Shown here piece by piece: positions 54,001 to 59,759 of a DNA stretch of 64,000 nucleotides. This stretch comes from Sipunculus nudus. Its lineage: Eukaryota; Annelida; Sipuncula; Golfingiida; Sipunculidae. Within the stretch, counting starts at the first letter, position 1. Every line of letters begins with the position of its first letter. The notes beneath the pieces are model-generated. The model was not told where the DNA came from. It ran no database searches and was given only the letters and a program-made list of their open reading frames with translations. The stretch lies in the NCBI GenBank assembly GCA_026874595.1, contig CM049309.1, forward strand, positions 43,351,079-43,415,078. The letters are read 5' to 3'. The position numbers and the translations under genes were made by a program.

Positions 54001-55751
54001 TTGTGTGACACCAAAATATGTGGTCTCCCACCACTGTAACCGGGAGTTGAGTTTGGCCGATCTCCTCAGAAAACCCATCATACCTGTGGTGTTTGACAAA
54101 GTTCCCTGGCCTCCACCAGGGGGCATGGCACTCGTGTTCTGTCAGCTGGTGTATGTGGACATGAAAGGTAAGAACCAGGCCTCTCTGATGTACCGATGAA
54201 ACAGTTTAGCCCTTTACCTTTGACATTCCTCACAAGAAAACAGCGGAAGTGGCATGACATAAAGATTTGCCATCTTTCACCTTTGTTACACACCCATCTA
54301 TGGCAGGTATATGGTATACCTAGAGTCTGTATGTTAACTTTTAGTTTTGCTTTGATAACTTACCGGGTCTTTGATTGATTTTCATGAACTTCACCATAAC
54401 TACTTACTGACAGATTATCTGTAGTTTGATTCAGAGCAAAATCCACACACATAAAAATAAGGTCAGAGGTCACTAGGCTACTTTGTGGTGTCACCACGAT
54501 AACTTACCAGGTATATGTCATATTATGATAGATTTTGATAAAACTCAAAAGAAATATTTATCAATATCATATCTTGCCAAAGTTTGATTTCCAGCAAAAT
54601 CCATTCATATTTTATGAGGTCAGAGGTCACCAAACTTTGGTGGTGCCATGATTTATGAAAAATCTTATGGATATTTATGAAAAATCATAATGGATATATT
54701 TACCAATAGAGTTTCTCACCTGTATAACAATCTGAGCAAAACTCACACATATTTAATGATGTCAGAGTTCACAAGATATGTGATGGGCATATTATTTTGT
54801 GTTGCTCTTGTTTTATCTGTACAAGATTTCTCAACCAGGTGTGACTGCCACCTGGTGGTGCATACATGGACAATTATTCTATACTGGCCTTGTCTGAATT
54901 TGTTGCCTTTGCAGTTCACTTCTGTGTGGTATAATCAAGAGCATTAAAAGACATCATAGATGACCTACCTGTTATGTGATTTATGACCATTTTTCTCATG
55001 TTCCATACCTTGAGGGTCCATGATGGCAACATTAACTACCTTAGACACGGTTAATATTTGCTTAAATACTCGCTTCCCTTGGTCATAAGTACGGTTTTAA
55101 AACATTTTTGAAACATTTTTAGAAATAGATAAGAAATGTTAACAATTTTATATGTCATTCACTGCTATGATTGTATCAAAGAACAATAATTAACACCTAT
55201 GTAAGAGATATTTTTCTTAATTTTTGTAAATGTTTGATTCTGCATTTAATTATTTTCATTGCCCTGATGAATTTAATATTCTGTGATTAATCTCTTATTG
55301 TGTTCCAATAATTAATATGTAAATGGAAATAAAATAATGCATATGTTGTATTAAATCTACTTTTTTAGGTGTGGGTGGCCATGGAGGGTCTGGTATCCAT
55401 GCCGACCTTGAGGATCGTTACCAGGAGATAATCCAGCGTGTGTCTCAGTATGCAGTACCGGACCCAAAGGAGTCCGTACCTCTCTCACCACGGGAACCTC
55501 AGGTTCCGTCAGACTCGTTCCAGTCGTCGACAGTGGTCCAGCCTTATGATGACCACTCAGACCAAGCACAGCTGTTCATGGGTTCAAGTCAGCAGCTCAT
55601 GTTGCCTGGTTATCAGCAGGAATACCCTAATGGACCGAACATCGAGGGTGCCCAGTCCATAGAATCCTCGCCAAGAGAGGGCAGCAGTGGGCGAGGTGTC
55701 GGAGTACAGCAAGTACATGTGACCAAATGTACAGTCTGTGTTATATTATAG
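12954..55751 (+). CDS. NHR-Roc-COR-Death-TIR ROCO protein with C-terminal CaaX box (21 coding exons)
   Basis: This is a multidomain signalling protein predicted to bind guanine nucleotides through Roc-COR and to relay through Death and TIR assemblies, probably at membranes. Coding exons: 12954-13416, 15695-15857, 26774-26922, 32346-32503, 33192-33431, 34147-34245, 34949-35137, 38573-38689, 39248-39391, 40401-40607, 41247-41408, 42028-42169, 42796-42953, 43640-43744, 44011-44190, 44959-45031, 45782-45952, 46666-46839, 53359-53537, 53990-54167, 55369-55751. They sum to 3834 nt, giving 1277 residues plus stop, with all introns GT-AG and phases matching. Domains: NHR 1-154, P-loop GQDRVGKT at 192-199, DFAG at 379-382, COR motif FYHDLG at 596-601, Cys/His cluster 860-898, Death about 948-1032, TIR about 1038-1151, disordered tail, CVIL terminus. 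The start was chosen at ATG 12954 because the NHR fold begins immediately, the -3 base is A, and a stop lies 36 nt upstream in frame. A further upstream coding exon cannot be excluded. The family (ROCO plus Death/TIR) is known from invertebrate deuterostomes and molluscs; the function is inferred. Confidence 0.9.
13584..14769. mobile_element. Non-autonomous pogo/Tigger-like element, 1.19 kb
   Basis: The left end (CAATGAAACCTTGTCGTGTT, then GAAGTC) is an imperfect inverted copy of the right end (GACACAACGAGGTTTCACTG, followed by TA). The end sequence CAGTGAAACCTCGTT is typical of TA-inserting pogo/Tigger families. No transposase frame survives inside. It lies in intron 1. Confidence 0.6.
15346..15562 (+). 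repeat. Minisatellite: eight 25-26 bp units plus a partial
   Basis: Units start GCCATTTTTGTCATTTTCTT and end ACATGT or ACTTGT. Unit lengths run 26, 26, 26, 26, 25, 26, 25, 26, then 11 bases of a ninth. The last four alternate between the shorter TGTCTTTTC and longer TGTCATTTTC forms, indicating a 51 bp dimer duplication. The array is pyrimidine-rich and has no AG dinucleotide. It ends 132 bp before exon 2. All three + frames stay open through it, so the 89-105 codon frames here are artefacts. Confidence 0.95.
15695..15857 (+). CDS. Coding exon 2: start of Roc GTPase with P-loop
   Basis: Residues 155-209. The strand [21 protein letters not shown] contains the Walker A/G1 motif G192-x4-G197-K198-T199, with S200 after it, as in Ras-like and Roc GTPases. 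The acceptor is TTTGACTACAG|AT and the donor CTCAG|GTAAGT. It enters at phase 1 and leaves at phase 2. Confidence 0.93.
18126..18169. repeat. (AC)n microsatellite
   Basis: About 22 uninterrupted AC dinucleotides in intron 2. Confidence 0.97.
20200..20372. repeat. Probable short repeat ending in a poly-C tract
   Basis: GGGCAGATCCAGGATTTAGA near 20197 and CCAGACCCGCTGGACCCCCC near 20342 look like the imperfect inverted ends of a small element. The minus-strand frames of 82-113 codons across it depend on the poly-C run (20355-20369) and should not be taken as genes. Confidence 0.4.
20825..21129. mobile_element. MITE with AAGGTTTGGTTCTCAGGCAC ends, copy 2
   Basis: The left end (AAGGTCTGGTTCTCAGGCAC, one mismatch) and right end (GTGCCTGAGAACCAAACCTT) match the copy at 8087-8359. 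The interior shares CATGCTTTTCCCTTTTCAT-like stretches with that copy but is diverged. It is non-coding and sits in intron 2. Confidence 0.8.
23571..23755. repeat. Tandem array of palindromic GAGTACTTGAGTACTC units
   Basis: Seven or so imperfect units of about 22-28 bp carry the near-palindrome GAGTACTTGAGTACTC plus a CCTTTCT/CCTATCT spacer. Each unit can fold on itself or pair with its neighbours. It lies in intron 2. Confidence 0.85.
24228..24288. repeat. Short tandem repeat, about 21-22 bp x 3
   Basis: AATGACATTTAGATGCTCA, AGTGACATTTTGATGCTCAT and AATGACATTTAGATGCAAA follow each other directly. Confidence 0.8.
25235..25408 (-). repeat. Dispersed repeat, inverted partner of 12024-12175
   Basis: See the entry at 12024. 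The overlapping 125-codon plus frame and 77-codon minus frame lie in this repeat and are not supported as genes. Confidence 0.55.
25634..25880 (+). repeat. tRNA-derived SINE, family A
   Basis: The head GCTTCTGTGGCTCAGGGGTA holds an A box. GAATTTGAATCTC is the B box. It is followed by CAGCCGAGGTGGTGAG, CAAGCTTAATAGGAAGGTCA, and GGGGTTCCTTGGTGGTATGA near the 3' end. The block order matches copies at 39927 and 50308. Confidence 0.85.
26774..26922 (+). CDS. Coding exon 3: Roc switch I region
   Basis: Residues 210-258 plus one split codon on each side. ESTDGIDL (215-222) is the switch I / G2 motif of Roc domains, with T217 the likely Mg-coordinating residue. The acceptor is TTTTTTTAATTGTAG|AC and the donor AACAG|GTACTA; phases 2 in, 1 out. 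Confidence 0.9.
28350..28640 (+). repeat. tRNA-derived SINE, family B, best copy
   Basis: The A-box-like head TAGCCTAGTGGTTTAGGC and B box GGTTCAAACCC are followed by CTCAGAGATTTTCTCTAATG, a GACAGGTTATGACTTCTGGA block, and a tail with CAATAGACAGTGCGACCAAC and GGACCTACCCTTTT, ending in an A run. Fragments at 4325, 4905, 35765 and 42961 belong to the same family. Confidence 0.8.
29981..30053. repeat. (TA)n microsatellite, about 36 repeats
   Basis: Uninterrupted TA dinucleotides in intron 3, likely variable in length and prone to cruciform formation. Confidence 0.97.
32346..32503 (+). CDS. Coding exon 4: Roc insertion with charged segment
   Basis: Residues 259-311. [20 protein letters not shown] is followed by a Lys/Glu/His-rich run (282-304, including [18 protein letters not shown]). 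This is part of the long insertion between switch I and the G3 motif. The acceptor is TGTTTCAG|GT. The donor is AGG|GTCAGT, chosen because only it restores phase 0 with exon 5. Confidence 0.82.
32691..32733. repeat. (TC)n-rich microsatellite
   Basis: An imperfect TC/CTT repeat runs through TCTCTCTCTCTAGCTCTCTT and onward, inside intron 4. Confidence 0.85.
33192..33431 (+). CDS. Coding exon 5: Roc insertion end and G3 motif
   Basis: Residues 312-391. An acidic helical stretch ([18 protein letters not shown], 332-349) leads to [18 protein letters not shown]379-F-A-G382 is the G3 / switch II motif typical of Roc. Phase 0 at both ends; donor CACCAG|GTAACC. Confidence 0.93.
34147..34245 (+). CDS. 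Coding exon 6: Roc core strand
   Basis: Residues 392-424. [19 protein letters not shown] is the hydrophobic strand that follows switch II in Roc GTPases. The exon is 99 nt, phase 0 at both ends, with acceptor TACTGCAG|GT and donor GAGCAG|GTAGGA. Confidence 0.92.
34949..35137 (+). CDS. Coding exon 7: Roc G4 region
   Basis: Residues 425-487. [16 protein letters not shown] is the helix before G4, followed by [18 protein letters not shown]. The G4 position reads T471-H-R-G474, where related Roc domains have THxD, so the specificity aspartate is missing. Phase 0 at both ends; donor CAAGTG|GTAGGT. Confidence 0.9.
35765..35945 (+). repeat. SINE family B, 3' fragment
   Basis: ACAACAGGATATGACTTCTG, then CTTGATATAAACC, CCTGGAGGCTTTAA, TCAATCAGTAAACAGTGCCA and TGGAACCATCCTTTAAAAAG match the 3' half of the 28350 copy in order. 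Confidence 0.65.
36172..36180. repeat. 9 bp target-site duplication, left
   Basis: TAAACTTTG directly precedes the transposon end and is identical to 38343-38351. Confidence 0.9.
36181..38342. mobile_element. Non-autonomous DNA transposon, 2162 bp, Mutator-like
   Basis: The element begins GGTTGTTACTAAAACGCGTG and ends with the exact inverted complement. Imperfect inverted repeats extend about 150 bp inward (shared blocks include GTGCACGCAGATT, GTGCGGCC and GGTGTACAAAT). The outer 50 bp are nested palindromes of GTGCACGC and GCATGC with alternating purine-pyrimidine order. A perfect 9 bp target duplication flanks the element. Length and end structure fit Mutator-like elements, which make 9-10 bp duplications. 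The interior is AT-rich with only 65-70 codon frames, so no transposase is encoded. Confidence 0.88.
38343..38351. repeat. 9 bp target-site duplication, right
   Basis: TAAACTTTG, identical to 36172-36180. Confidence 0.9.
38573..38689 (+). CDS. Coding exon 8: Roc-COR linker
   Basis: Residues 488-526. [20 protein letters not shown] followed by [11 protein letters not shown] is the end of the Roc fold; the FYAVEN strand is where the G5 loop sits. The donor is weaker than most (GTGAA|GTATGA). Phase 0 at both ends. Confidence 0.88.
39248..39391 (+). CDS. Coding exon 9: start of COR domain
   Basis: Residues 527-574. [20 protein letters not shown] followed by [11 protein letters not shown] matches the opening helix and W-L-x-F-E motif of COR. 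Phase 0; donor GAACAG|GTAAAT. Confidence 0.92.
39579..39751. mobile_element. MITE, pogo/Tigger-like, TA target duplication
   Basis: The element starts CAGAGAAACCGAAATAGC after TA and ends GACACAACGAGGTGTCACTG before TA. The right end matches that of the 1.19 kb element at 13584-14769. It has no coding capacity. Confidence 0.7.
39915..40199 (+). mobile_element. tRNA-derived SINE, family A, with target duplication
   Basis: The body is 39927-40187. The 12 bp duplication ACAAAGATGAGC lies at 39915-39926 and 40188-40199. The head TTCTGTGGCTCAGGGGTAGA contains the A box, and GAGTTCAAATCTC is the B box. The middle contains GTGAGGTTTTTCATGGTCGG, and the 3' part GCGCCTTTCGGGGGTCCTCG, followed by an A-rich tail. 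The intact duplication and A tail indicate a LINE-mobilised, fairly recent insertion. Confidence 0.92.
40401..40607 (+). CDS. Coding exon 10: COR core
   Basis: Residues 575-643. [11 protein letters not shown] (596-606) and [12 protein letters not shown] (620-631) are the two most conserved COR signatures, the second being the classic PQWL motif. Phase 0; acceptor TCATACAG|GT, donor CTCAG|GTGAGA. Confidence 0.95.
41247..41408 (+). CDS. Coding exon 11: COR helical region
   Basis: Residues 644-697, with helices [20 protein letters not shown] and [17 protein letters not shown] typical of the COR N-lobe to C-lobe transition. Phase 0; acceptor TTTCATTTTAG|CC, donor AAGAAT|GTGAGA. Confidence 0.92.
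42028..42169 (+). CDS. Coding exon 12: COR C-lobe start
   Basis: Residues 698-744 plus a split codon. [19 protein letters not shown], where YYVPSRL is a COR signature, then [17 protein letters not shown]719, C724 and C726 form a small Cys group. It exits at phase 1; donor ATCAG|GTAACA. Confidence 0.92.
42796..42953 (+). CDS. Coding exon 13: COR C-lobe
   Basis: Residues 745-797. [15 protein letters not shown] is the LxPxxxFxRL-like region of COR, followed by the beta strands [18 protein letters not shown]. Enters at phase 1 and exits at phase 0; the donor AAG|GTGAGC is followed within 7 bp by a SINE. Confidence 0.92.
42961..43165 (+). repeat. SINE family B copy at the exon 13 donor
   Basis: GTAGGATGCAGTGTATTGGT, GGAGCTAAAGGTCG, GATGAGTTTGATCCCTGCCG (B-box region), CCTCAGAGATTGGCAATGTG and ACATGTTACAATTTCTTGAT parallel the 28350 copy. 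It starts 8 bases after the end of exon 13. Confidence 0.7.
43640..43744 (+). CDS. Coding exon 14: COR end, acidic loop
   Basis: Residues 798-832. Strand VTVLRVLYL is followed by an acidic stretch [12 protein letters not shown] (808-819). Phase 0 at both ends; donor CAAGG|GTAAGC. Confidence 0.88.
44011..44190 (+). CDS. Coding exon 15: Cys/His-rich segment after COR
   Basis: Residues 833-892. Helix [20 protein letters not shown] is followed by C860-I-C862, C866, H869, C874, C879 and H881. The spacing suggests a small zinc-binding knuckle, seen in related invertebrate ROCO proteins. Phase 0; donor GCAAG|GTCGGT. Confidence 0.92.
44959..45031 (+). CDS. Coding exon 16: short linker exon
   Basis: Residues 893-916. 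[20 protein letters not shown] continues the Cys/His cluster (C895, C896, H898). The exon is 73 nt, enters at phase 0 and exits at phase 1. It is small but its phases fit both neighbours; acceptor GTGTCTTGCAG|GT, donor CAGTGG|GTAAGT. Confidence 0.85.
45782..45952 (+). CDS. Coding exon 17: Death domain, first half
   Basis: Residues 917-973. A linker is followed by [13 protein letters not shown] and [10 protein letters not shown], the helix 1-2 core of a Death domain (the DWxxLAxxLG pattern). Phase 1 at both ends; acceptor CATGCTTTCAG|CT, donor CTTAG|GTCAGT. Confidence 0.92.
46666..46839 (+). CDS. Coding exon 18: Death domain, second half
   Basis: Residues 974-1031. [20 protein letters not shown] followed by [20 protein letters not shown] gives helices 3-6, ending IVEIIQKG. 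Death domains form helical assemblies with other Death proteins. Phase 1 at both ends; donor AAGAG|GTCAGT. Confidence 0.92.
46970..50600 (+). pseudogene. DIRS-like tyrosine-recombinase retrotransposon relic
   Basis: This GC-rich block contrasts with its AT-rich surroundings. In order: possible Gag region (47200-48600, not recognisable); reverse transcriptase pieces [15 protein letters not shown] (from 48794) and the active-site YLDDWLV (49002-49022); [11 protein letters not shown]; RNase H pieces [15 protein letters not shown] (near 49490), [12 protein letters not shown] and [16 protein letters not shown]; then tyrosine-recombinase pieces [17 protein letters not shown] (near 50050) and [15 protein letters not shown]. 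The pieces jump between all three frames at least six times. The recombinase His-x-x-Arg and Tyr are absent where a SINE interrupts. The element is dead. Outer limits are approximate. Confidence 0.82.
50308..50519 (-). mobile_element. tRNA-derived SINE, family A, inserted in the DIRS relic
   Basis: On the minus strand it reads GGCTTCAGTGGCTCAGGGGT, GATCGTGAGTTCGAATCTAA (B box), then GCAGTGAGATTTTTCACGGT, and AAGTGCGCCTTTTGGGGGTT towards its 3' end. It lies directly after the last recognisable recombinase fragment, so it postdates the DIRS element. Confidence 0.88.
50600..51060. repeat. Satellite-like repeat, block 1
   Basis: Three diverged units of about 150 bp share AATCCATGCATATTTAATAA, GGTCAGAAGTCACTAGGC, TTTGTGGTGTCGCC and GATTTTGATAAAA. 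A paired block lies at 54340-54820 in the same orientation. It is non-coding. Confidence 0.75.
52540..52829 (+). pseudogene. pogo/Tigger (CENP-B-like) transposase N-terminal relic
   Basis: From ATG 52540 the frame reads [20 protein letters not shown], the psq-type helix-turn-helix of Tigger/Jerky transposases. After a frameshift GRSTISDTK follows, then another shift to [18 protein letters not shown] and [15 protein letters not shown], which is the CENP-B-type second DNA-binding region. The DDE catalytic part is missing. It was probably left by an element of the class whose MITEs sit at 13584, 39579 and 59762. Confidence 0.75.
53359..53537 (+). CDS. Coding exon 19: TIR domain, first half
   Basis: Residues 1032-1091. 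[20 protein letters not shown] is box 1 of TIR, then [20 protein letters not shown] and IDVGIRGAK (alpha B and C). The position that aligns with the SARM1 catalytic Glu appears to be Tyr1080. Enters at phase 1 and exits at phase 0; acceptor TATGGCACAG|AA after a T10 run. Confidence 0.92.
53990..54167 (+). CDS. Coding exon 20: TIR domain, second half
   Basis: Residues 1092-1150. [20 protein letters not shown], then [20 protein letters not shown], completes the TIR fold and ends at LVYVDMK. The SCVTPKY...S..C..E pattern is typical of invertebrate TIRs linked to Death and ROCO domains. Phase 0 in, phase 1 out; donor GAAAG|GTAAGA. Confidence 0.92.
54168..55368 (+). other. Intron 20, with satellite-like repeat
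   Basis: The 1.2 kb intron is about 40 percent satellite-like repeat (54340-54820). The rest is AT-rich without recognisable content. Confidence 0.8.
54340..54820. repeat. Satellite-like repeat, block 2
   Basis: Shares with 50600-51060 the ordered blocks AAGGTCAGAGGTCACTAGGC, TACTTTGTGGTGTCACC, AACTTACCAGGTATATG, CACCAAACTTTGGTGG and CACACATATTTAATGATG. The internal period is about 150 bp and the orientation is the same. Confidence 0.75.
55369..55751 (+). CDS. Coding exon 21: disordered tail with CaaX box
   Basis: Residues 1151-1277. After a short helix ([16 protein letters not shown]) the tail is rich in Ser, Pro, Gln and Asp with no fold predicted. It ends K-C1271-T-V-C1274-V-I-L1277, then TAG at 55749-55751. 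CVIL fits C-a-a-X with X = Leu, the geranylgeranyltransferase I signature (Rap2-type small GTPases end similarly). C1271 could take a second lipid by palmitoylation. Acceptor CTACTTTTTTAG|GT; phase 1 in. Confidence 0.88.
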
Positions 55752-57500
55752 CACCGGCGTCCAAAAGCATTTCGTAAGTGATATTATCTGTATGAAAAAA
55801 TGTGGAAGTTAATGGTTGACCAGATTTTATTACAATGCAAGTATGATCTTCACCCAAGTAATCATGTATATGAGTTGTGTGTTTCATGGTGATATCAATT
55901 TTACTGAGACAGTTTTTTAGTAATCTTTTCTCAGAAGATGGGTTTGCTTCTCAGCCATGTCACCATATATAACACATCTCAAGGCCCTCAGGTGAATTTG
56001 TATCGCAAACCTATACAGGTCTGCCAAGCTGCAAAAATACTCAGTAGGCATTCAGATTTGACTGATAGGGCCTACTTTGAATGGTTTCACCAGTCATGTC
56101 AAAAAGTGTACTGCAACGGCTTATCTTGCTGTCATAACTAAATCACTGTACACAGAGAGTTATCTTAATGTTGCAGTCAGAATGAAGAATTAATGAAAAA
56201 TAAAACATGAAAGCGCCTACTCTGAATAGTGTCACCAGTCATGTAAAAATTTACTACAATGGCTAATCATATTGTCACAAAAAATGTGTTGTACACAGAG
56301 GTTAATCTAAATATTACAGTATTTTATTACATGAAAACATGCAAATAAATTTGCTAAGACAAGGCGGTCACACACTGAATTAGTGGTGGAAATTAAGACA
56401 CATAAAGACAGATTTTAGCAGTATGCTGAGTTATGACAGTTGTTTGAAAATATATAAAAACATATTTGACATTTGGTCTCCTTTATTCTAGGCAAGACAG
56501 TTCTTGTAAGTGATGAAGTGTTTAAAAGAATAACAAAAATATTTGTTTCTTTGCAGAGATTTTCAAGGTAGTTTCAAGGTAGACAAAACTGCCACTAAGC
56601 TCCCATATAAACAAATGTTGGCATACAAAATGTAACAAGATTTGTATGACAAAAAAGGGACCATTTGTGTTTAGGAGTTTGCCTGAATTTTATCCAGCAT
56701 GAAACTCCAGGAATGACAAACTGTTTCTTTCAAGTGGGAGATAGATATAGCAGGTGTTTGATGAGGTATGCATGTTTTCTGAATTGGGAAAATTAGTGTG
56801 TGATAAGCAGAGTTGTGTGGAAAACCTCAGTGGCTCCCTCTGGCTTTGTGTGTGCTTACTTGAGGTTTATGTTACTATTTGATTGTAGAAATTATGCCGG
56901 TGACGTGTGATGTCAAAAGAGATTTAAATTGTGTAATATTGTGTACTCAGTAATCTGAGGTATGTAAGTTAAGTGTGTGCACCTTACACAAGTATTGCTG
57001 GGAGAAATAGTGAAGAAAATGATATAAAATTGTTTATGCTTTATGGTAATGATTTTGTATTATGTCTTTAATGGATAGATTGTATATTCCTGTCAGCCTC
57101 CAGAGTGAGAAATATTCACTGTAAATATGATTTGTGTGTGTCTCCTTCTCAGAGCAAATCTGAATGCACTCGTTATCTCAGAGGCAGTGTGGTTTCACCT
57201 ATTTGACACCATTTATACAGCTATTTGTATGAATGTAATAAATTGTAAAGGGTATCATATTGATGAGGTGTACACTGTCACATTTACAGTTGTTCATCGA
57301 TAAAGAAAACCTTAATGTCTCATGTAATACCAATATATTTTACATATACATGTAAACTCAAAACCAATTATATGCGAGCCATGCATGACTGTTCACAAGG
57401 GCAACTTTATGTTTACATTTAAATGAGCTTAGTGTATGTACTATAGTGTGATATATAACATGTGACTATGACAATAAATTAAAATGTTGATTATTATGTC
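55752..57500 (+). other. Probable 3' UTR
   Basis: The sequence following the stop codon has no coding signal. AATAAA hexamers at 56199-56204, 57237-57242 and 57473-57478 are possible polyadenylation signals; which is used cannot be told from sequence. Confidence 0.5.
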
Positions 57501-59262
57501 AAGAATAGTCCACAAAGCTTAACTTAATTGTACACAGTGCAGTATTAACACATTACAGACCTGTTACAAATATTAGAGAGCTAAACTTACCCAAAAAGCC
57601 ATTGCTCTCAACAGAGTACATGCCAGCCAGTTCAAAGACAAAACAAGGCCTACTTGTTTGATGTCTTTTCTGGATCCACATCAAAATTTAATGGGCAATA
57701 TTCCTGGACCATGTCCCATTCCTCCACAAAGATATGGGACAATTGTTCAGTACAGTTTGATTGAACCTACTTACAAACAAATAAAGAAACACAGGTGAAA
57801 ACATAATCTTCTTGACAGAGGTAATTACGCAAAATGTAATAATACCAGGACTTCACATGATTTATACCAGTGACACAATAAGTGTTATCTAGTCATTAGT
57901 ACACTTAAAATACCAACACTAAAATGACATGTTAACACTTTAATGCTGTCATCATGACTGACTTATTGTATCTTTTAATATATCAGTGCTGTGATGTTAA
58001 CCGTTGACTTGAACCCCCTACATGGTTTTATACTGAATAAAAGGGTTGAATCTTTAAAGTTTGGTGTAAGTCTTTGTGTCTATATATATTGTAAAACCTC
58101 CATTAAGCAACTCTCTCAAAATAATTACCACAGTAAACCTTTAATAAAACTGCACTGGGTCATGGATACTGGTATATAGCATAACACTGCACCAGATGAG
58201 GTCCTACATTATTTTAACTATATTTAAACTCAAAGGTTCATATCTGGAACACTTTTTCAGCATATTTCTTGGTTTTACTGTACATTCTCAAGTCAGTCTG
58301 TTACATTAAGTTAATCACTGAATAAAACTAAAAGTATTTTCAAATGCACTTTAAGGAAATGCAATGTGTAGCTATCTTTTAGATATGGTGTCATTTAAAT
58401 TCCACAGGTTTTTTCAATGTATTTTTACACTTTTTTCAAATTTACTCCCCCCCCCCCCCCACTTTACCCATTCATGTATATTGATGATGTGATGAGCAGA
58501 AAAGGTATTGTAGAAGGTTTGCATAATTCAAAAACTAAATATTTTTATAATATGAACAGGGTTAGTTTTATAAAGTATTATATATAACTATTGTATCATC
58601 AGCACATTACACATTGTGAAGTACCTTCCTCAGGTTTTAGAGGGATTATTTCAGTAACAGCTTTAATCACACTGTAACCTAAGAATTAAGACATCTTTTT
58701 ATCATATAAGCATGTAATACATGATGTTATTTTTTCTTCACTTAAATGTATATCTGTTGGGAGAATCAGAATTTTGTGCAGGTTCATGCATGATTTGGCT
58801 CTGAAGGTACCATACACTTTAAGAATTGTTAAAATCATGATATTTTATCTGTTTTGATGATTATATTAGATATATAGGTCTAGCTAAGCATTAGTTTGTT
58901 TTGCATGTTGATAGATTTCTTGTAAGTATTCAGTGCAGGTTAGGTGCCATTGGGACCAGCTCATATTGTATTATGATGTTGATGTAGAATTTCTATTGCA
59001 TTTAATTTAGTCTTTTATTTCAGAAGGCTAGGGTTGTGACATGCATGTCCAGAAAGACACAAAGTTGCATTTAACTCATCTTGTATGTGTGTATGTGTGT
59101 GTGTCTGCATGCCCAACTGCTATTTGCCATTTTAAGGTGTATGTACCAAATTACCTGATGTGACATACTTTTCACCTGTTATAGCATACCCCCTATTGTT
59201 GAGTACCACACGATTGCATTGAAATGTAAATTTTTTTTTTCTTGTTTTATTTTTTTTTTCAG

Positions 59263-59306
59263 GTTTAGCACATGAGGAAACCTTGTTGAACAGTGTGGAA
59301 TCTTAA
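59263..59306 (+). other. Candidate alternative last exon of the ROCO gene
   Basis: A very strong acceptor (two T10 runs ending TTTTTTTTTTCAG at 59262) precedes an exon that, entered at phase 1, codes LAHEETLLNSVES then TAA. A phase-1 donor exists in exon 21 (GCGAG|GTGTCG, after the codons for SSGR). Joining them would replace the CVIL terminus. There is no transcript evidence and the donor is weak. Confidence 0.2.
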
Positions 59307-59759
59307 TCTCCATATATGCAGGCTTGTGTCACCTCATACCTGCTAGCATTCCACTTAAAAATGTATGTACAACAATGGGAAAAACCATTGTATGACTCGT
59401 GTGCATATACCAGAGAGTCATTGTAAGCCATTCCTGATAAAGTAAAAAAAAGTAATTAGTAACTCACATCAATAGTACTCAGTATAAGGAGTTAGCCTCA
59501 AAAGGAAAAGGGAATGTGTGTGCTTGCATTTTGTAAGTCCTCGCACAGCCAGCTAAAGCTCCTTTTGTTATATGTAACATGCCAAATCCAGCATACCTAC
59601 AGATGAGTAGTACTGTGCCAGAAAAGGAGGTGATCAAAATTAAACCTTGGCCCATTTCCTTCCCAATAATGACATCTCCTACTGTTGCTGCCAATCTGAT
59701 TGTGTGCAGTTTGATTCTGTACAGAATCATTGGCCTCACGGGAAAAATTAACTAATTAG

